From the NCBI GenBank assembly GCA_001725945.1, contig LRMT01000021.1, forward strand, positions 50,316 through 114,315: 64,000 nt of DNA, in the 5' to 3' direction. Position 1 is the stretch's first letter. Every line of letters starts with the position of its first letter. A program made the position numbers and the translations under genes. This document shows positions 51,043 through 59,817 of this stretch, piece by piece. Below the pieces are notes generated by a model that did no database searches, was not told the origin of the DNA, and saw nothing but the letters and a program-made list of their open reading frames with translations. This DNA is from Cupriavidus sp. UYMMa02A. Its GTDB lineage: Bacteria > Pseudomonadota > Gammaproteobacteria > Burkholderiales > Burkholderiaceae.

Positions 51043-52022
51043 ATGAACCGCCGACAATGGCTTGCCACCACCGGCGCTGCCGCACTGGGCAGCCTGATGC
51101 TGCCCGCGCGCGCGCACTGCCTACCCGAACCGGCCGATCCGGCTGATCGTCCCGTTCATCGCCGGCAGCACGCCGGACAATATCGCCCGCACGCTGTCGG
51201 CCGCGCTCGGCCAGAAGCTGGGGCAGCCGCTGGTGGTCGAGAACATGCCCGGCGCCGGCGGCATCATCGGCGCGAATGCGCTGCGTCGTGCCGCGCCTGA
51301 TGGCTATACGCTGGGCATCCTGGCCAACCAGCACGTGATCAACGTGCATATGTACAGCAGGATGCCGTATGACCCCGTGCGGGACTTCACCGCGATCACC
51401 GCCTTGTCAGGCGGCCCATCCGCACTGGTGGTCCCGGCTTCGTCGCCGTACAGAAGTGCAAGCGAACTGGTTGCGGCGATGAAGAAGTCGCCCGGCAAGT
51501 TCAACTACGGCTCCGGGGGGAAGGGAAGCATCGCCCACCTGGCCGTGGAAAGCCTGCTGCACCAGACCGGCTGCGAGGCCGTTCATGTCCCCTACAAGGG
51601 CGCGCCGGAGATCATCACCGCCATGCTGACGGGCCAGACTCAGTTTGGCATGCCGGTGCTAGCCACCGCCGCCCAATACGTGCGCAATGGCCAGATTCGT
51701 GTGCTGGCGGTGACCGCCGCGGCGCGCTCGCCCGTTTCCCGGACGCGCCGACCTTGGCGCAGGCCTTGCCTCCCGGCTTTGTCATCGACAACTGGAGCGG
51801 CCTGTTCGCGCCGGCCGGCTTCCCGCCGGCGCTGACGCAGAAGCTCCACGCCGCGGTCAGCGCGCTGCAGACGCCGGTGTGTTCGATGTCCAGCTCAAGG
51901 CCAACGCGGGCGAGTTGCGGCACAGTGCCTCGCCGGCCCAGTTCGGCGACATGGTCGCGAGCGACAACGCGCGGTACGGCGAACTGATGAAGGCGATTGG
52001 CATGGCAGGGGATATGGGCTGA
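51043..52022 (+). pseudogene. Bug-family (TctC-type) substrate-binding protein, at least three frame breaks
   Basis: The repaired protein is about 327 residues: a Tat/Sec-like signal (MNRRQWLATTGAAALGSLML), YPNRPIRLIVPFIAGSTPDNIAR, VVENMPGAGGIIGANAL, PDGYTLGILANQHV, AVHVPYKGAPEIITAMLTGQ and FPDAPTLAQALPPGFVIDNWSG. Breaks lie near 51112, 51730 and 51882. GGAG precedes the ATG at 51043. It is the third gene of the ligase/dehydrogenase operon and likely binds the carboxylate substrate in the periplasm. Confidence 0.85.
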
Positions 52023-52125
52023 GGGCCATCCATCCGGAATGCGCAGCGGTGCCACGCTGCGCCTCCGGGGATCCTGACGGTCTGCGCGGCTTGTGTTGTC
52101 GTCCGACAGCCCCACGCCACACCCC

Positions 52126-52680
52126 CTACAGCGGCGCTGCCAGCTTCGCCGCAGGCGCAGGCGCCACAACCGCCTCCGCTTTCTTCTCCCCAGAACCACT
52201 GTACCCAAAATACTTCGCCTTGGCCCCCTTGGCCCAGTACGCCACAGTGAACTGCTTGCCATCACGCGCATACAGCAATTCAAGGCTGCCGTTGGCTGCA
52301 ACCCATTCTGCGTAGGCGTTCTCGGCATTGGCCTCGGTCTTGCGCTTCGACGCGTAGCGCGCGTCGAGCTTGCCGGAGACATCGTCAAGCGCGGTCCGGT
52401 CGAATGTGAGTGTTACCAGCGCAACGGTGTCCTGCGCATCGCAATTGACGATGGCGCGGCTCAGGCCCGGCAGGTTGAACCGATCCAGGTTGCGGATCTC
52501 TACGGTGTCGCCACCGGCCCATTGCGCCTTGCCGGTGTTCACACGGTTCGGCCCGGGCGTCAGCCGCGCGCATCGGGTCTTGCCGAGTTCGAGACCGAGC
52601 GGCGCGGCAATGTTGCCGGCCGGTTCGGCGTGTGCGAGAGACGCGCAAAGCGCGGCGGCGAACAGGAAAGCCTTCTTCAT
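52126..52680 (-). CDS. Exported protein of unknown function
   Basis: Protein of 184 residues with a clear signal peptide (MKKAFLFAAALCASLAHAEP). The mature part has two Cys residues (GKTRCARL and NCDAQD, possibly a disulfide), a strand-rich middle (LVTLTFDRTALDDV), and an alanine-proline-rich C-terminus (VVAPAPAAKLAAPL). The frame is intact. It is convergent with the Bug gene. No family recognised. Confidence 0.75.
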   Translation of the reverse strand: MKKAFLFAAALCASLAHAEPAGNIAAPLGLELGKTRCARLTPGPNRVNTGKAQWAGGDTVEIRNLDRFNLPGLSRAIVNCDAQDTVALVTLTFDRTALDDVSGKLDARYASKRKTEANAENAYAEWVAANGSLELLYARDGKQFTVAYWAKGAKAKYFGYSGSGEKKAEAVVAPAPAAKLAAPL

Positions 52681-52755
52681 TCGGGGGAATTCTCCGGGCG
52701 GAATCTGGCGAGTCTTACGGCGATTTGGTGCGGTCACTTGATAGCGAAGCCTGAT

Positions 52756-53087
52756 TCAGGCGTTGGCCACCACGTTGATGCGCAGCGCCTGCGCGCCGGC
52801 CACGATCGCCAGCAGGCGGTCGACGTTCGGGTGCGCACCGGGGCGGTTGCGTGCATCGGCCGTGTGTTCGGCGAACAGGGCCAGGCCGTATTCGGCAGCT
52901 TGGCGTCCAGCGTGCCGAATGCCTGCTGCAGGTAGTGATACACGGCCAGCGAGCCCTGCTTGCCCGGCTGGTTCTCGATGCTGGCGACCACCGCGCCGCC
53001 GCCGTCGATCAGCTCGATGCGCGCGATACCGTCGATTGCAGGCATCTGGGCGAGGTTGTCCTTGAATACAGGGGTGGGCTGGATCAC
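52756..53087 (-). CDS. DUF2322-family protein, one frame break, GTG start
   Basis: About 111 residues after one repair near 52900: (M)IQPTPVFKDNLAQMPAID, IENQPGKQGSLAVYHYLQQ, then GLALFAEHTADARNRPG, HPNVDRLLAI and LRINVV. This matches the DUF2322 pattern. The start is GTG at 53087 with GGAG eight bases upstream. It is next to a cytochrome c gene on the same strand. The molecular function is not known. Confidence 0.75.
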
Positions 53088-53158
53088 TGAAGCACTCCGT
53101 TGGTTGGCAAAACGGGGCGTATCTTATCCGATCACGGGCGAGACACCGGCTTGCAGCA

Positions 53159-54032
53159 CTATTGCCGGCGCTCGGCGGCAGGCGTTGCTGGCTTGCGCGT
53201 CGCCGCCATATGGTGGAAATACGCAAGCAAATCCTGACTTCGGCGTCCGGCAGCGTTCGCGCGTCGATCGACGGCATGCGCGCTTCCGGCCACCAGCGCA
53301 GCGACTGCGGATCGCGGATCAGCCGCGCGAGCTTGTCGTCGCCGAGGATTCGACGGGGCTGTACGGCATGTTCAGGTCCGGGCCAAGATGGGCATCGCCG
53401 GCGCCGTTCAGCGAATGGCACGACAGGCACACGCGCTGGAACGCGACAAAGCCGCGCATGACCGGACCGTCGGCCGGCAGGTTCGCGGCGGGGCGGATCG
53501 CGGGGTAGCGCTCGGCAGGTGAAGCGTTGATCTCGATGCGCTCGATGTTGTAGGTCCAGTAGCTCTCGGTGACCGTTTCAGCGCGGCCGGCCGGCGCGGT
53601 CCAGACCAGGCGGAACGGCCCGATCCCCTGGCCCCGGAGCATTGGCCACGGCGCAGCGGGATTCTCCACCGCCAGCCACGCGCGAGGCTGTGCGCGGTCT
53701 TCGGCCAGCAGCCGGCGCATCGGCAAGTGCGACACATAGCCATCGGTCGCGGCCGTGGTGGCGGTGCCCTCGGGCATGGCCGGCAAGCCTGCGAGCAGCG
53801 CGGCGAATGGAATCGCCTTGAGACTCACGCGCTGTTTCAGGTTCTCGTCGTCGATGGTGATGTCGGTAAGGCGCGGATCGTGCAGCAGTTGATCGGCGGT
53901 CCAGCTTCGCTGTTCCTTGCCGGCGGTGATGGTGAGCGTACCGGGTCCGGCGGCGATTGCCGGCATCGCTGCCGCAACCATGGCAATCGCAACGCCAATG
54001 CTGCCCATCATCCTTGCGATCCGCGCGTTCAT
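53159..54032 (-). CDS. Exported class I cytochrome c with molybdopterin-oxidoreductase-like N-terminal domain, two frame breaks
   Basis: About 291 residues after repairs near 53340 and 53238. A signal peptide (GVAIAMVAAAMPAIAA) is followed by a beta-rich domain with WTADQLLHDPRLTDI and VSLKAIPFAALLAGL, like the sulfite-oxidase-type fold without visible cofactor Cys. A cytochrome domain comes next, with the haem motif CLSCH and a C-terminal EARMPSIDA that can supply the axial Met. GGAG precedes the ATG at 54032. It probably transfers electrons in the periplasm; partner unknown. Confidence 0.75.
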
Positions 54033-54222
54033 GCCTTGATCTCCGGCGTCGGGCCGTGGCCCGGCAGACATGCCTGGCACAGCCGTCCCGCTCAATGTTC
54101 CCCAAGGCCGGGCGGCCTGAGCGGATCAGACTGTAACCCGGCCCGCGCGCAGACTCAATCGGCTGAAGCAGTGACCGCCAGGGTTTGCTGTCATGGTGGA
54201 CAGAAGGCAGGTTTGCGCCGGG

Positions 54223-54253
54223 AAAAGAAGAACCGCCCACGGCGGGGCGGTTC
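54223..54253 (-). terminator. Terminator of double-glycine peptide unit 1
   Basis: GAACCGCCC (54230-54238) pairs with GGGCGGTTC (54245-54253). On the minus strand the stem is followed by TTCTTTT. It lies 85 bases after the stop of the last peptide gene. Confidence 0.8.
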
Positions 54254-54337
54254 CTGAAAAGAGCCGGTCGCAAGGCGCCGGCCCGGCGTGAAGCGGAGAG
54301 CGCGGACTGGCGCCGGCTTCTCCGTTCCCGGCGCGGC

Positions 54338-54598
54338 TCAGTGCTGCAAGGCCGCGACGACTCCCCCCACATTGTTGATCGTGTTCGTCATGGTCTTGAG
54401 GTCGACATTGGTACGAGTCGAAGCATCGACTTGCGTGACCGGGGCGAAGATCGTGTTGGGGCTCGCGAACGAGACACCAGCGCCGCCGGTGATGGCGTTG
54501 ACGCCCGAGTTCACGAAGACGCTGCCGCCACGCACGGCGCCCATCTTGGCGCGGTCGAGGTCTTGTTCGAGCGGGAGGTTCTGGATGGTCAAGGACAT
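54338..54598 (-). CDS. Double-glycine-leader peptide 1 (unit 1, second gene)
   Basis: Protein of 86 residues. Residues 1-25 form a leader ending V22-R-G24-G25, with L14 at -12, M19 at -7, V22 at -4 and GG at -2/-1, which is the spacing of double-glycine leaders cut by C39 peptidase/ABC exporters. The predicted mature peptide is about 61 residues, without Cys, rich in Asn, Thr, Val and Gly (ITGGAGVSFASPN, VTQVDASTRTNVD) and ends NNVGGVVAALQH. AGGAG precedes the ATG. Four paralogues exist in this window. No exporter of the C39 type is adjacent. A bacteriocin-like or signalling role is inference. Confidence 0.8.
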   Translation of the reverse strand: MSLTIQNLPLEQDLDRAKMGAVRGGSVFVNSGVNAITGGAGVSFASPNTIFAPVTQVDASTRTNVDLKTMTNTINNVGGVVAALQH

Positions 54599-54650
54599 GA
54601 TGGTCTCCTGGGTAGGCTGGAATGAACTGGAATGAGCTGGAAGGTCTGGA

Positions 54651-54912
54651 TCAGTGCTGCAGGGCCTGAACGATGCCGCCGACGTTGTTCAGCATGTTGC
54701 TGACGGTCTTCATGTCGACACTGGTGCGGGTCGAGGCATCGACCTGCGTGACCGGGGCCACGATCGTGTTGGGGCTCGCGAACGAGACACCTGCAGCCGC
54801 CGGTGATGGCATTGATGCCGGAATTCACGAAGATGCTGCCGCCGCGCACGGCGCCCATCTTGGCATGGTCGAGGTCTTGTTCGAGGGGCAGGTTCTGGAT
54901 GGTGAGGGACAT
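54651..54912 (-). CDS. Double-glycine-leader peptide 2 (unit 1, first gene), one-base insertion
   Basis: First gene behind the sigma-54 promoter at 54985-54999. The leader MSLTIQNLPLEQDLDHAKMG and the VRGG site are intact. One extra base near 54793, relative to the three paralogues, shifts the frame after NAITGG. The repaired protein is 86 residues and ends NNVGGIVQALQH. AAGGAG precedes the ATG at 54912. The C-terminus groups it with peptide 4 rather than with its neighbour. Whether the insertion is real or an error cannot be decided from the sequence alone. Confidence 0.7.
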
Positions 54913-54984
54913 GATGTAACTCCTTGGATGAACTGGTTTGGCTTAGGGTGGTGAGCATCAGATGTTGCGCTCGCAGGCATATAC

Positions 54985-54999
54985 GCATGGGGTGTGCCA
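54985..54999 (-). promoter_or_regulatory. Sigma-54 (-24/-12) promoter of peptide unit 1
   Basis: On the minus strand TGGCAC-ACCCC-ATGC gives the GG and GC dinucleotides at exact -24/-12 spacing (consensus TGGCAC-N5-TTGC). Transcription would start near 54973, giving a leader of about 60 bases before the ATG at 54912. The same 15 bases, within about 40 conserved bases, precede unit 2. Confidence 0.72.
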
Positions 55000-55004
55000 G
55001 GGCC

Positions 55005-55315
55005 AGCCAGCGACCGGCACAATGACATCAATGCATTGAAAACAAAGAAGAAAATCGGTAATTGCCGGACGTGGCGGGAATCGGCAGACCGGCGTGCTGT
55101 CTGCCCGGCACCGACACTGGTTCGGTGGCATGTTTGCGGCTGCCAGACACCTGGGTAGCAGCGGTCGGAAAGGGCCCGGAATCGGGTCGTGCATTGGCAG
55201 GAACGATTCGGCGTCGGCCGACACGAACCAGAACAAGGCCATGGAATGCGTGACCCCGGCCCCAGGGGCGGAGGACTCGCGTTTTCTGGCGCGACCGACA
55301 TGAAGGAGAGTCGAC
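55005..55315. other. Divergent region between peptide unit 1 and the DUF899 gene
   Basis: About 310 bases. The part 55020-55060 is AT-richer and lies upstream of the sigma-54 promoter, where an enhancer-binding protein would bind. No palindromic enhancer was recognised. The right end carries AAGGAG for the DUF899 gene. Confidence 0.35.
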
Positions 55316-56013
55316 ATGGATGCCAAGTCAGAACTGGTTCCCGCAACGGAACTTGCGCAACGCAACCCTATCCGCTTCCCCAATGAAAGCGCTGAGTACC
55401 GCCAGGCGCGCAATGCGCTGCTCGCGGAGGAGATTGAATTGCGCCGGCATATCGAACGCGTGGCCAGGCAGCGGCGCAAGTTGCCACCGGGCGGGGAGGT
55501 GACAAAACGCTATACGTTCCAGGGAGAAAACGGTCCGGTCACGCTGGCCGACCTGTTTGGCGACAAGGACACGCTGGTCATCTACAGCTACATGTTCGGG
55601 CCGCAGCGCGAAAAGCCTTGCCCCATGTGCACGTCGATCATGGCATCGTGGGACCACAAGGTGCCGGATATCGAGCAGCGCGTGGCGCTGGCGATGGTGG
55701 CGCGCTCGCCCATCGATCGGCTCGTGGCCGCCAGGCGGGCGCGCGGCTGGCAGAAGCTGAAGGTCTATGCGGACGTCGACGGTGATTTCACCCGCGATAC
55801 GTGAGCCGCGAGGATGCCGACATGCCCGCCTATACGGTCTTCACGCGCCGGGACGGGAAGATCCGGCATTTCTGGAGCGGCGAGTTGTTCGGCATCCCGC
55901 CCGATCCAGGGCAGGATCCCCGCGGTGCACCGGACCTGGACCCGTTGTGGAGTCTGCTGGATACCACGCCGGAGGGGCGCGGCACAGACTGGTATCCGAA
56001 GCTGGAGTACTAG
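55316..56013 (+). CDS. DUF899 (thioredoxin-fold, AhpC-like) protein, one frame break
   Basis: About 232 residues after restoring one T near 55800 (GDFTRDYVSRED). It has an N-terminal helical arm (EYRQARNALLAEEIELRRHIE), GPVTLADLFGDKDTLVIYSYMF, the Cys pair in KPCPMCTSIMASWD at the redox position of the fold, VALAMVARSPIDRL, and a C-terminal WYPKLEY. It is probably a thiol-dependent protein; the reaction is not established for the family. It lies on the opposite strand between the two peptide units and may have been included in their duplication event or split them. Confidence 0.85.
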
Positions 56014-56066
56014 TCCGGCACGGCGCGTAGCCTGCCGCGCGCGGTAGGGGTTAGACCGTTACCGCA

Positions 56067-56096
56067 AAAGCAAAGACCGCCCGTGAAAGGGCGGTC
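56067..56096 (-). terminator. Terminator of double-glycine peptide unit 2
   Basis: GACCGCCC (56075-56082) pairs with GGGCGGTC (56089-56096) around GTGAAA. On the minus strand it is followed by TTTGCTTTT. It closes the transcript of peptides 4 and 3. Confidence 0.82.
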
Positions 56097-56129
56097 AGAT
56101 TGCTGACAAACGAGAAACGCCTGCGGGTT

Positions 56130-56264
56130 TGCTCCCCTCTCCCGCGCGCGGGAGAGGGGCCGGGGGTGAGGGCCGGAGCATCCACGAAGTCAAGGCCGTC
56201 GCATCGAGACGCGCCAACCCTCACCCCTGGCCCCTCTCCCATGCCTGGGCGAGGGGAGCAAACA
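56130..56264. repeat. REP-like inverted repeat between peptide 3 and its terminator
   Basis: Two arms: GCTCCCCTCTCCC (56131-56143) with a nested GGGAGAGGGGCC, and GGCCCCTCTCCC (about 56230-56241) with GAGGGGAGC (about 56251-56260). The arm pair with GGGGGTGAGGG and CCCTCACCCC is a well-known intergenic repeat type in this bacterial family. Its position inside the 3-prime part of the peptide transcript could affect transcript stability. Confidence 0.65.
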
Positions 56265-56303
56265 GTGCTGCTTCTCCCGCTGCCCGGTTCAGCCTGGCGT
56301 AGC

Positions 56304-56564
56304 TCAGTGCTGCAGGGCAGCGACGATGCCACCGAAGTTGTTGATCGTGTTCGTCACGCTCTTCATATCGACATTGGTACGCGTCGAAGCATCGACTTGC
56401 GTAACCGGGGCCACGATGGTGTTGGGGCTCGCGAACGAGACGCCTGCGCCGCCGGTGATGGCATTGATGCCGGAGTTCACGAAGATGCTGCCGCCGCGCA
56501 CGGCGCCCATCTTGGCGTGGTCGAGGTCTTGTTCGAGCGGGAGGTTCTGGATGGTCAAGGACAT
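56304..56564 (-). CDS. Double-glycine-leader peptide 3 (unit 2, second gene)
   Basis: Intact, 86 residues. The leader is MSLTIQNLPLEQDLDHAKMG with the cut site after VRGG (G24-G25). The mature part is SIFVNSGINAITGGAGVSF and following, ending NNFGGIVAALQH. It is nearly identical to peptide 1 in the C-terminus (VAALQH) and to peptide 2 in the leader. AGGAG precedes the ATG at 56564. It starts 50 bases after the stop of peptide 4 and is expected to be co-transcribed with it. Confidence 0.82.
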   Translation of the reverse strand: MSLTIQNLPLEQDLDHAKMGAVRGGSIFVNSGINAITGGAGVSFASPNTIVAPVTQVDASTRTNVDMKSVTNTINNFGGIVAALQH

Positions 56565-56613
56565 GATGGTCTCCTGGGTAGGCGAAAAGGAACGGGTTGG
56601 GCTGGGTGGGGGA

Positions 56614-56874
56614 TCAGTGCTGTACGGCCTGCACGATGCCGCCGACGTTGTTGAGCAGGTTGCTGATGCTCGACAGGTCGACGTTGGTGCGGGTCGAGGC
56701 ATCGACCTGCGTGACCGGGGCCACGATGATGTTGGGGCTGGCGAAGGACACGCCCGAGCCGCCCATGATCGCGTTGATGCCGTTGTTCAGGAAGAGGCTG
56801 CCGCCGCGTACGGCGCTCATCTTGGCGTGGTCGAGGTCTTGTTCGACGGGCAGGTTCTGAATGGTGAGGGACAT
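56614..56874 (-). CDS. Double-glycine-leader peptide 4 (unit 2, first gene)
   Basis: Intact, 86 residues; the most divergent member. The leader is MSLTIQNLPVEQDLDHAKMS with VRGG at 22-25. The mature part is SLFLNNGINAIMGGSGVSF and following, with SSISNLLNNVGGIVQAVQH at the end. The VQ(A)xQH ending groups it with peptide 2. AAGGAG precedes the ATG at 56874, and a sigma-54 promoter lies at 56948-56962. Conserved VTQVDASTRTNVD in all four suggests a shared fold or receptor. Confidence 0.82.
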   Translation of the reverse strand: MSLTIQNLPVEQDLDHAKMSAVRGGSLFLNNGINAIMGGSGVSFASPNIIVAPVTQVDASTRTNVDLSSISNLLNNVGGIVQAVQH

Positions 56875-56947
56875 GGTGGAACTCCTTGGGTGTGCTGGTC
56901 TGGCTTTGGGTTAGAGAGCATCGGATGTTGCGCTCGCAGGGATATAT

Positions 56948-56962
56948 GCATGGGGTGTGCCA
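56948..56962 (-). promoter_or_regulatory. Sigma-54 (-24/-12) promoter of peptide unit 2
   Basis: Identical TGGCAC-ACCCC-ATGC on the minus strand, 74 bases before the ATG of peptide 4. Flanking bases are conserved with unit 1 (GATGTTGCGCTCGCAGG on the plus strand at 56924-56940). Upstream DNA (56963-57030) is AT-richer and differs from unit 1. Confidence 0.72.
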
Positions 56963-57148
56963 GGCCTTGTTCCAGCCATCCAAAGAGTTGCCAAGTCATT
57001 GAAATTAAAGCTGAAATTTTGATTTCCGCGCACCCATCGCGGGGAAGCCGCGCTAAGTCCTGTCGGCGGGAGCCAGACAGGTACTGAAGGGGCTGTCTGC
57101 CTGGCACAGACACAACGCTAGAATGTCCATCTTGCTGAGGAGAGCGGC

Positions 57149-57547
57149 ATGAAGAAAACCGAGTTGCCGGAGGAAAGCTCCGCTTCCGACCTGATCGACG
57201 AGCGAATCCGCGAGCTTGGGGACTGGCGCGGCGAAATGCTGCGCAAGATCCGGAAGCTGGTCAGGGAAGCTGATCCGGATGTCGTCGAGGAGTGGAAGTG
57301 GCGGGGCGTTCCCGTGTGGTCGCACGATGGCATCCTCTGCACCGGCGAGACCTACAAGAACGTCGTGAAGATGACCTTTGCCAAGGGGGCATCGTTGCCA
57401 GACCCAGCGCGGCTCTTCAATGCAAGCCTTGAAGGGAATACGCGGCGTGCCATCGATATCCACGAGGGCGAGGATATCAATGAGAAGGCGTTGACGACGC
57501 TGGTCCGGGCCGCTGTGGCGCTGAACCAGTCCAGGTCGCGGCGGTGA
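57149..57547 (+). CDS. DUF1801-domain protein
   Basis: Intact, 132 residues: IDERIRELGDWRGEMLRKIRKLVREADPDVVEEWKWRGVPVW, then YKNVVKMTFAKGASLPDP and NTRRAIDIHEGEDIN. This is the DUF1801 (YdhG-like) pattern. GAGGAG precedes the ATG at 57149. It is divergent from peptide unit 2. The function of the family is unknown; some members sit beside toxin or stress genes. Confidence 0.85.
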   Translation: MKKTELPEESSASDLIDERIRELGDWRGEMLRKIRKLVREADPDVVEEWKWRGVPVWSHDGILCTGETYKNVVKMTFAKGASLPDPARLFNASLEGNTRRAIDIHEGEDINEKALTTLVRAAVALNQSRSRR

Positions 57548-57593
57548 TCGCGCAGTTGGAGACTCGGCTCGGCTGACCTGCCGGACATCCGCA

Positions 57594-59517
57594 TCACCGC
57601 GCCGGACGGTTCCCTGTTGAGCGCAGAATCTCCGCCAATGCGTCAATATCAACAGGTTTGACGATATGCCCGTCAAAGCCTGCGCGGACCGTCTCTTCCA
57701 TGATGCCGGAGTCGCCGAAGCCGGTGAGCGCGTAGTAGCGGGTGTGGTGAAGGTGGGCGTAGTCGCGCAGCTCGCGGACGAGTTCAAAGCCGTCCATATC
57801 GGGCATGGCCAGGTCAATGAGCGCGACGTCCGGTGTGAAATCTTCGGCGCTGCGCAGCGCGGACACCCCGTCGTAGGCAATCTTGACAGCGTGGCCGGTC
57901 ATCTGGAGAAGCAGGCCCATGCTGTCGGCGGCATCGCGATTGTCGTCGACGATGAGGATCTTGACGCCTTCCTGCGGGCGAGGCAGCAGGGCAGCTGTCG
58001 ATGTCCCCTGTTCGGTGACGACCGGCAACCGGATCGTGAACGTGCTGCCCAGGCCAGCACCCTGGCTGGCTGCATTGATCGACCCCTCATGCAGCTCGAT
58101 GATCGACCGGCACAGCGACAGCCCGATGCCGAGGCCCCCCGAATTGGTCTGACCAGGTTGCCCGCCTTGCACGAACAGATTGAATACCTCGGACAGGCAT
58201 TCCTGCGCGATGCCGCAGCCTGGTCTGCCACCGACAATTGCCCGATGCGGCCGTTGAGGCCGCAGCGCAGCGTGATCGTCGTACCCTCAGGGGAAAACTT
58301 CGACGCGTTGATCAGCAGGTTCTGCAGCACTTGTGCAAGACGGGTGAGATCGCCGAAAACATGGAAGTCCGCGTTGTCCAGTTGCGTCTCGATGCGCTGC
58401 GCCTTGGCCTCGAGGCAGGCATGCTGCCCTCGATCGCCGCGGAGATCACTTCGCGGACAGGAATGACAGAGCGGCGCATTTCCAGCTTGCCCGCGGCGAT
58501 GCGGCCGACATCGAGCAGGTCGTCGACCAGCCGGGTCAGATGCCTGAGCTGACGGCTGACGATGCCGAGATTCGCCCGGACGAGCTGCACATCCTCCGGA
58601 GCCCGCTCCATGATGGACGTGGCACTGTACATCGGGGCCAGTGGGTTTCTCAGTTCGTGGGCGAGCGTGGCCAGGAATTCCTTCATGCGGCGCGCCGAAG
58701 CCTCCACCTCCTCCAGCCGCTTGCGCTCGCTCATGTCGCGGGTCACCTTGGCGAAGCCGCGCAACTGGCGGTGCTCGTCGTAGATCGCGGTGAGCGTGAC
58801 ACTGGCCCAGAACAGTGAGCCGTCCTTGCGGACCCGCCATCCTTCATCCTGCACACTGCCTTGCTCGCGTGCCCTCTGGATCAGCCGTTCCGGCTTGCCG
58901 GCGGCAATATCCTCAGGCAGATAGAACGCAGAAAAGTGGCGACCGACGATCTCGCTGCCCAGATAGCCCTTGATCTGCGCGGCGCCGGCGTTCCAGCTCA
59001 CGACGTGGCCGTGTGGATCGAGCATGAAGATCGCATAGTCCTTGACGTTCAGCACCAGCAGCCGGAAGGTCTCTTCGCTTTCCTGCAGTTTTGCCGCGTC
59101 CTGCATCTTCTCGGTCATATCTCGTGTGATCTTCGCAAAACCTATCACTTCCCCGGCTTCGTTACGTAATGCGGTAATCACGACATTGGCCCAGAAGCGG
59201 GTCCCGTCCTTGCGGACGCGCCAGCCGTTGTCTTCCACGCGACCATGCCGGCGTGCCAGTTGCAGCTCTTTCTGGGGCCAGCCGCGGGCGATCGCGTCTT
59301 CCGGGTAAAACCGTGAAAAATGTGAACCGACGATCTCCGACGCATCGTAACCGTTGATGCGTTGCGCACCGCGGTTCCAGCTCGTGACCGTACCGTCGGT
59401 GTCAAGCAAGAAGATAGCGTAGTCGGAAATCGTTTCGACGAGTGTACGGAAGATATCGTGCCGCTCAGGCGCGGGGGTGGGACTCGGGGGGCGTCCGGAG
59501 GCAGACATGGAGGGCAT
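57594..59517 (-). CDS. PAS-PAS hybrid histidine kinase with receiver domain, two frame breaks
   Basis: About 640 residues after repairs near 58430 and 58215. Two PAS domains with PAC motifs (RTLVETISDYAIFLLD with GFAKITRDMTEK, and RLLVLNVKDYAIFMLD with GFAKVTRDMSER) follow a short N-terminus. Then come the phospho-acceptor LATLAHELRNPLAPM, the ATPase domain (QVLQNLLINASKFSPEG, GGLGIGLSLCRSI), and a receiver domain (ILIVDDNRDAADSM, VALIDLAMPDMDGF, IVKPVD). No membrane segment is seen, so it is a cytoplasmic sensor. The start is uncertain (59517 or 59508). Output partner not visible. Confidence 0.88.
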
Positions 59518-59547
59518 TGAGGAAGGACTGCCGCAATAGTGTGCCAA

Positions 59548-59817
59548 AGCGGCCGGGGCCGCTGTCCGATGGAATCCTACAATGTTGCCCCCGGCGGCGC
59601 GGGCCAGTCCAGGAGGGTGATGCTTGGATCAAGTGAGGCACATCCACCATCCCACACACCTATGTTGCCGATTTGCTGATCGTTGCAGATCACGGCAGAC
59701 GGAGCAGGGCGGCGCGGTGAACCCGCTGGCCGATCGCCTATCGCGGGTACCGGCCACCATCGGAGCCGCAAGAATGCCGGGGCCGATGAAGAATCTCTCC
59801 GGACGCAGTCTCGGACC
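59548..59817. other. Gap between the hybrid kinase and the cytochrome peroxidase
   Basis: 270 bases with no supported gene. It should hold the promoter of the kinase gene. Nothing further was recognised. Confidence 0.3.

Noticed and set aside
54338..56874. The four small peptides as phage or CDI immunity proteins
   Set aside because: All four keep the double-glycine leader spacing and have no phage neighbours, so a secreted-peptide reading fits better.
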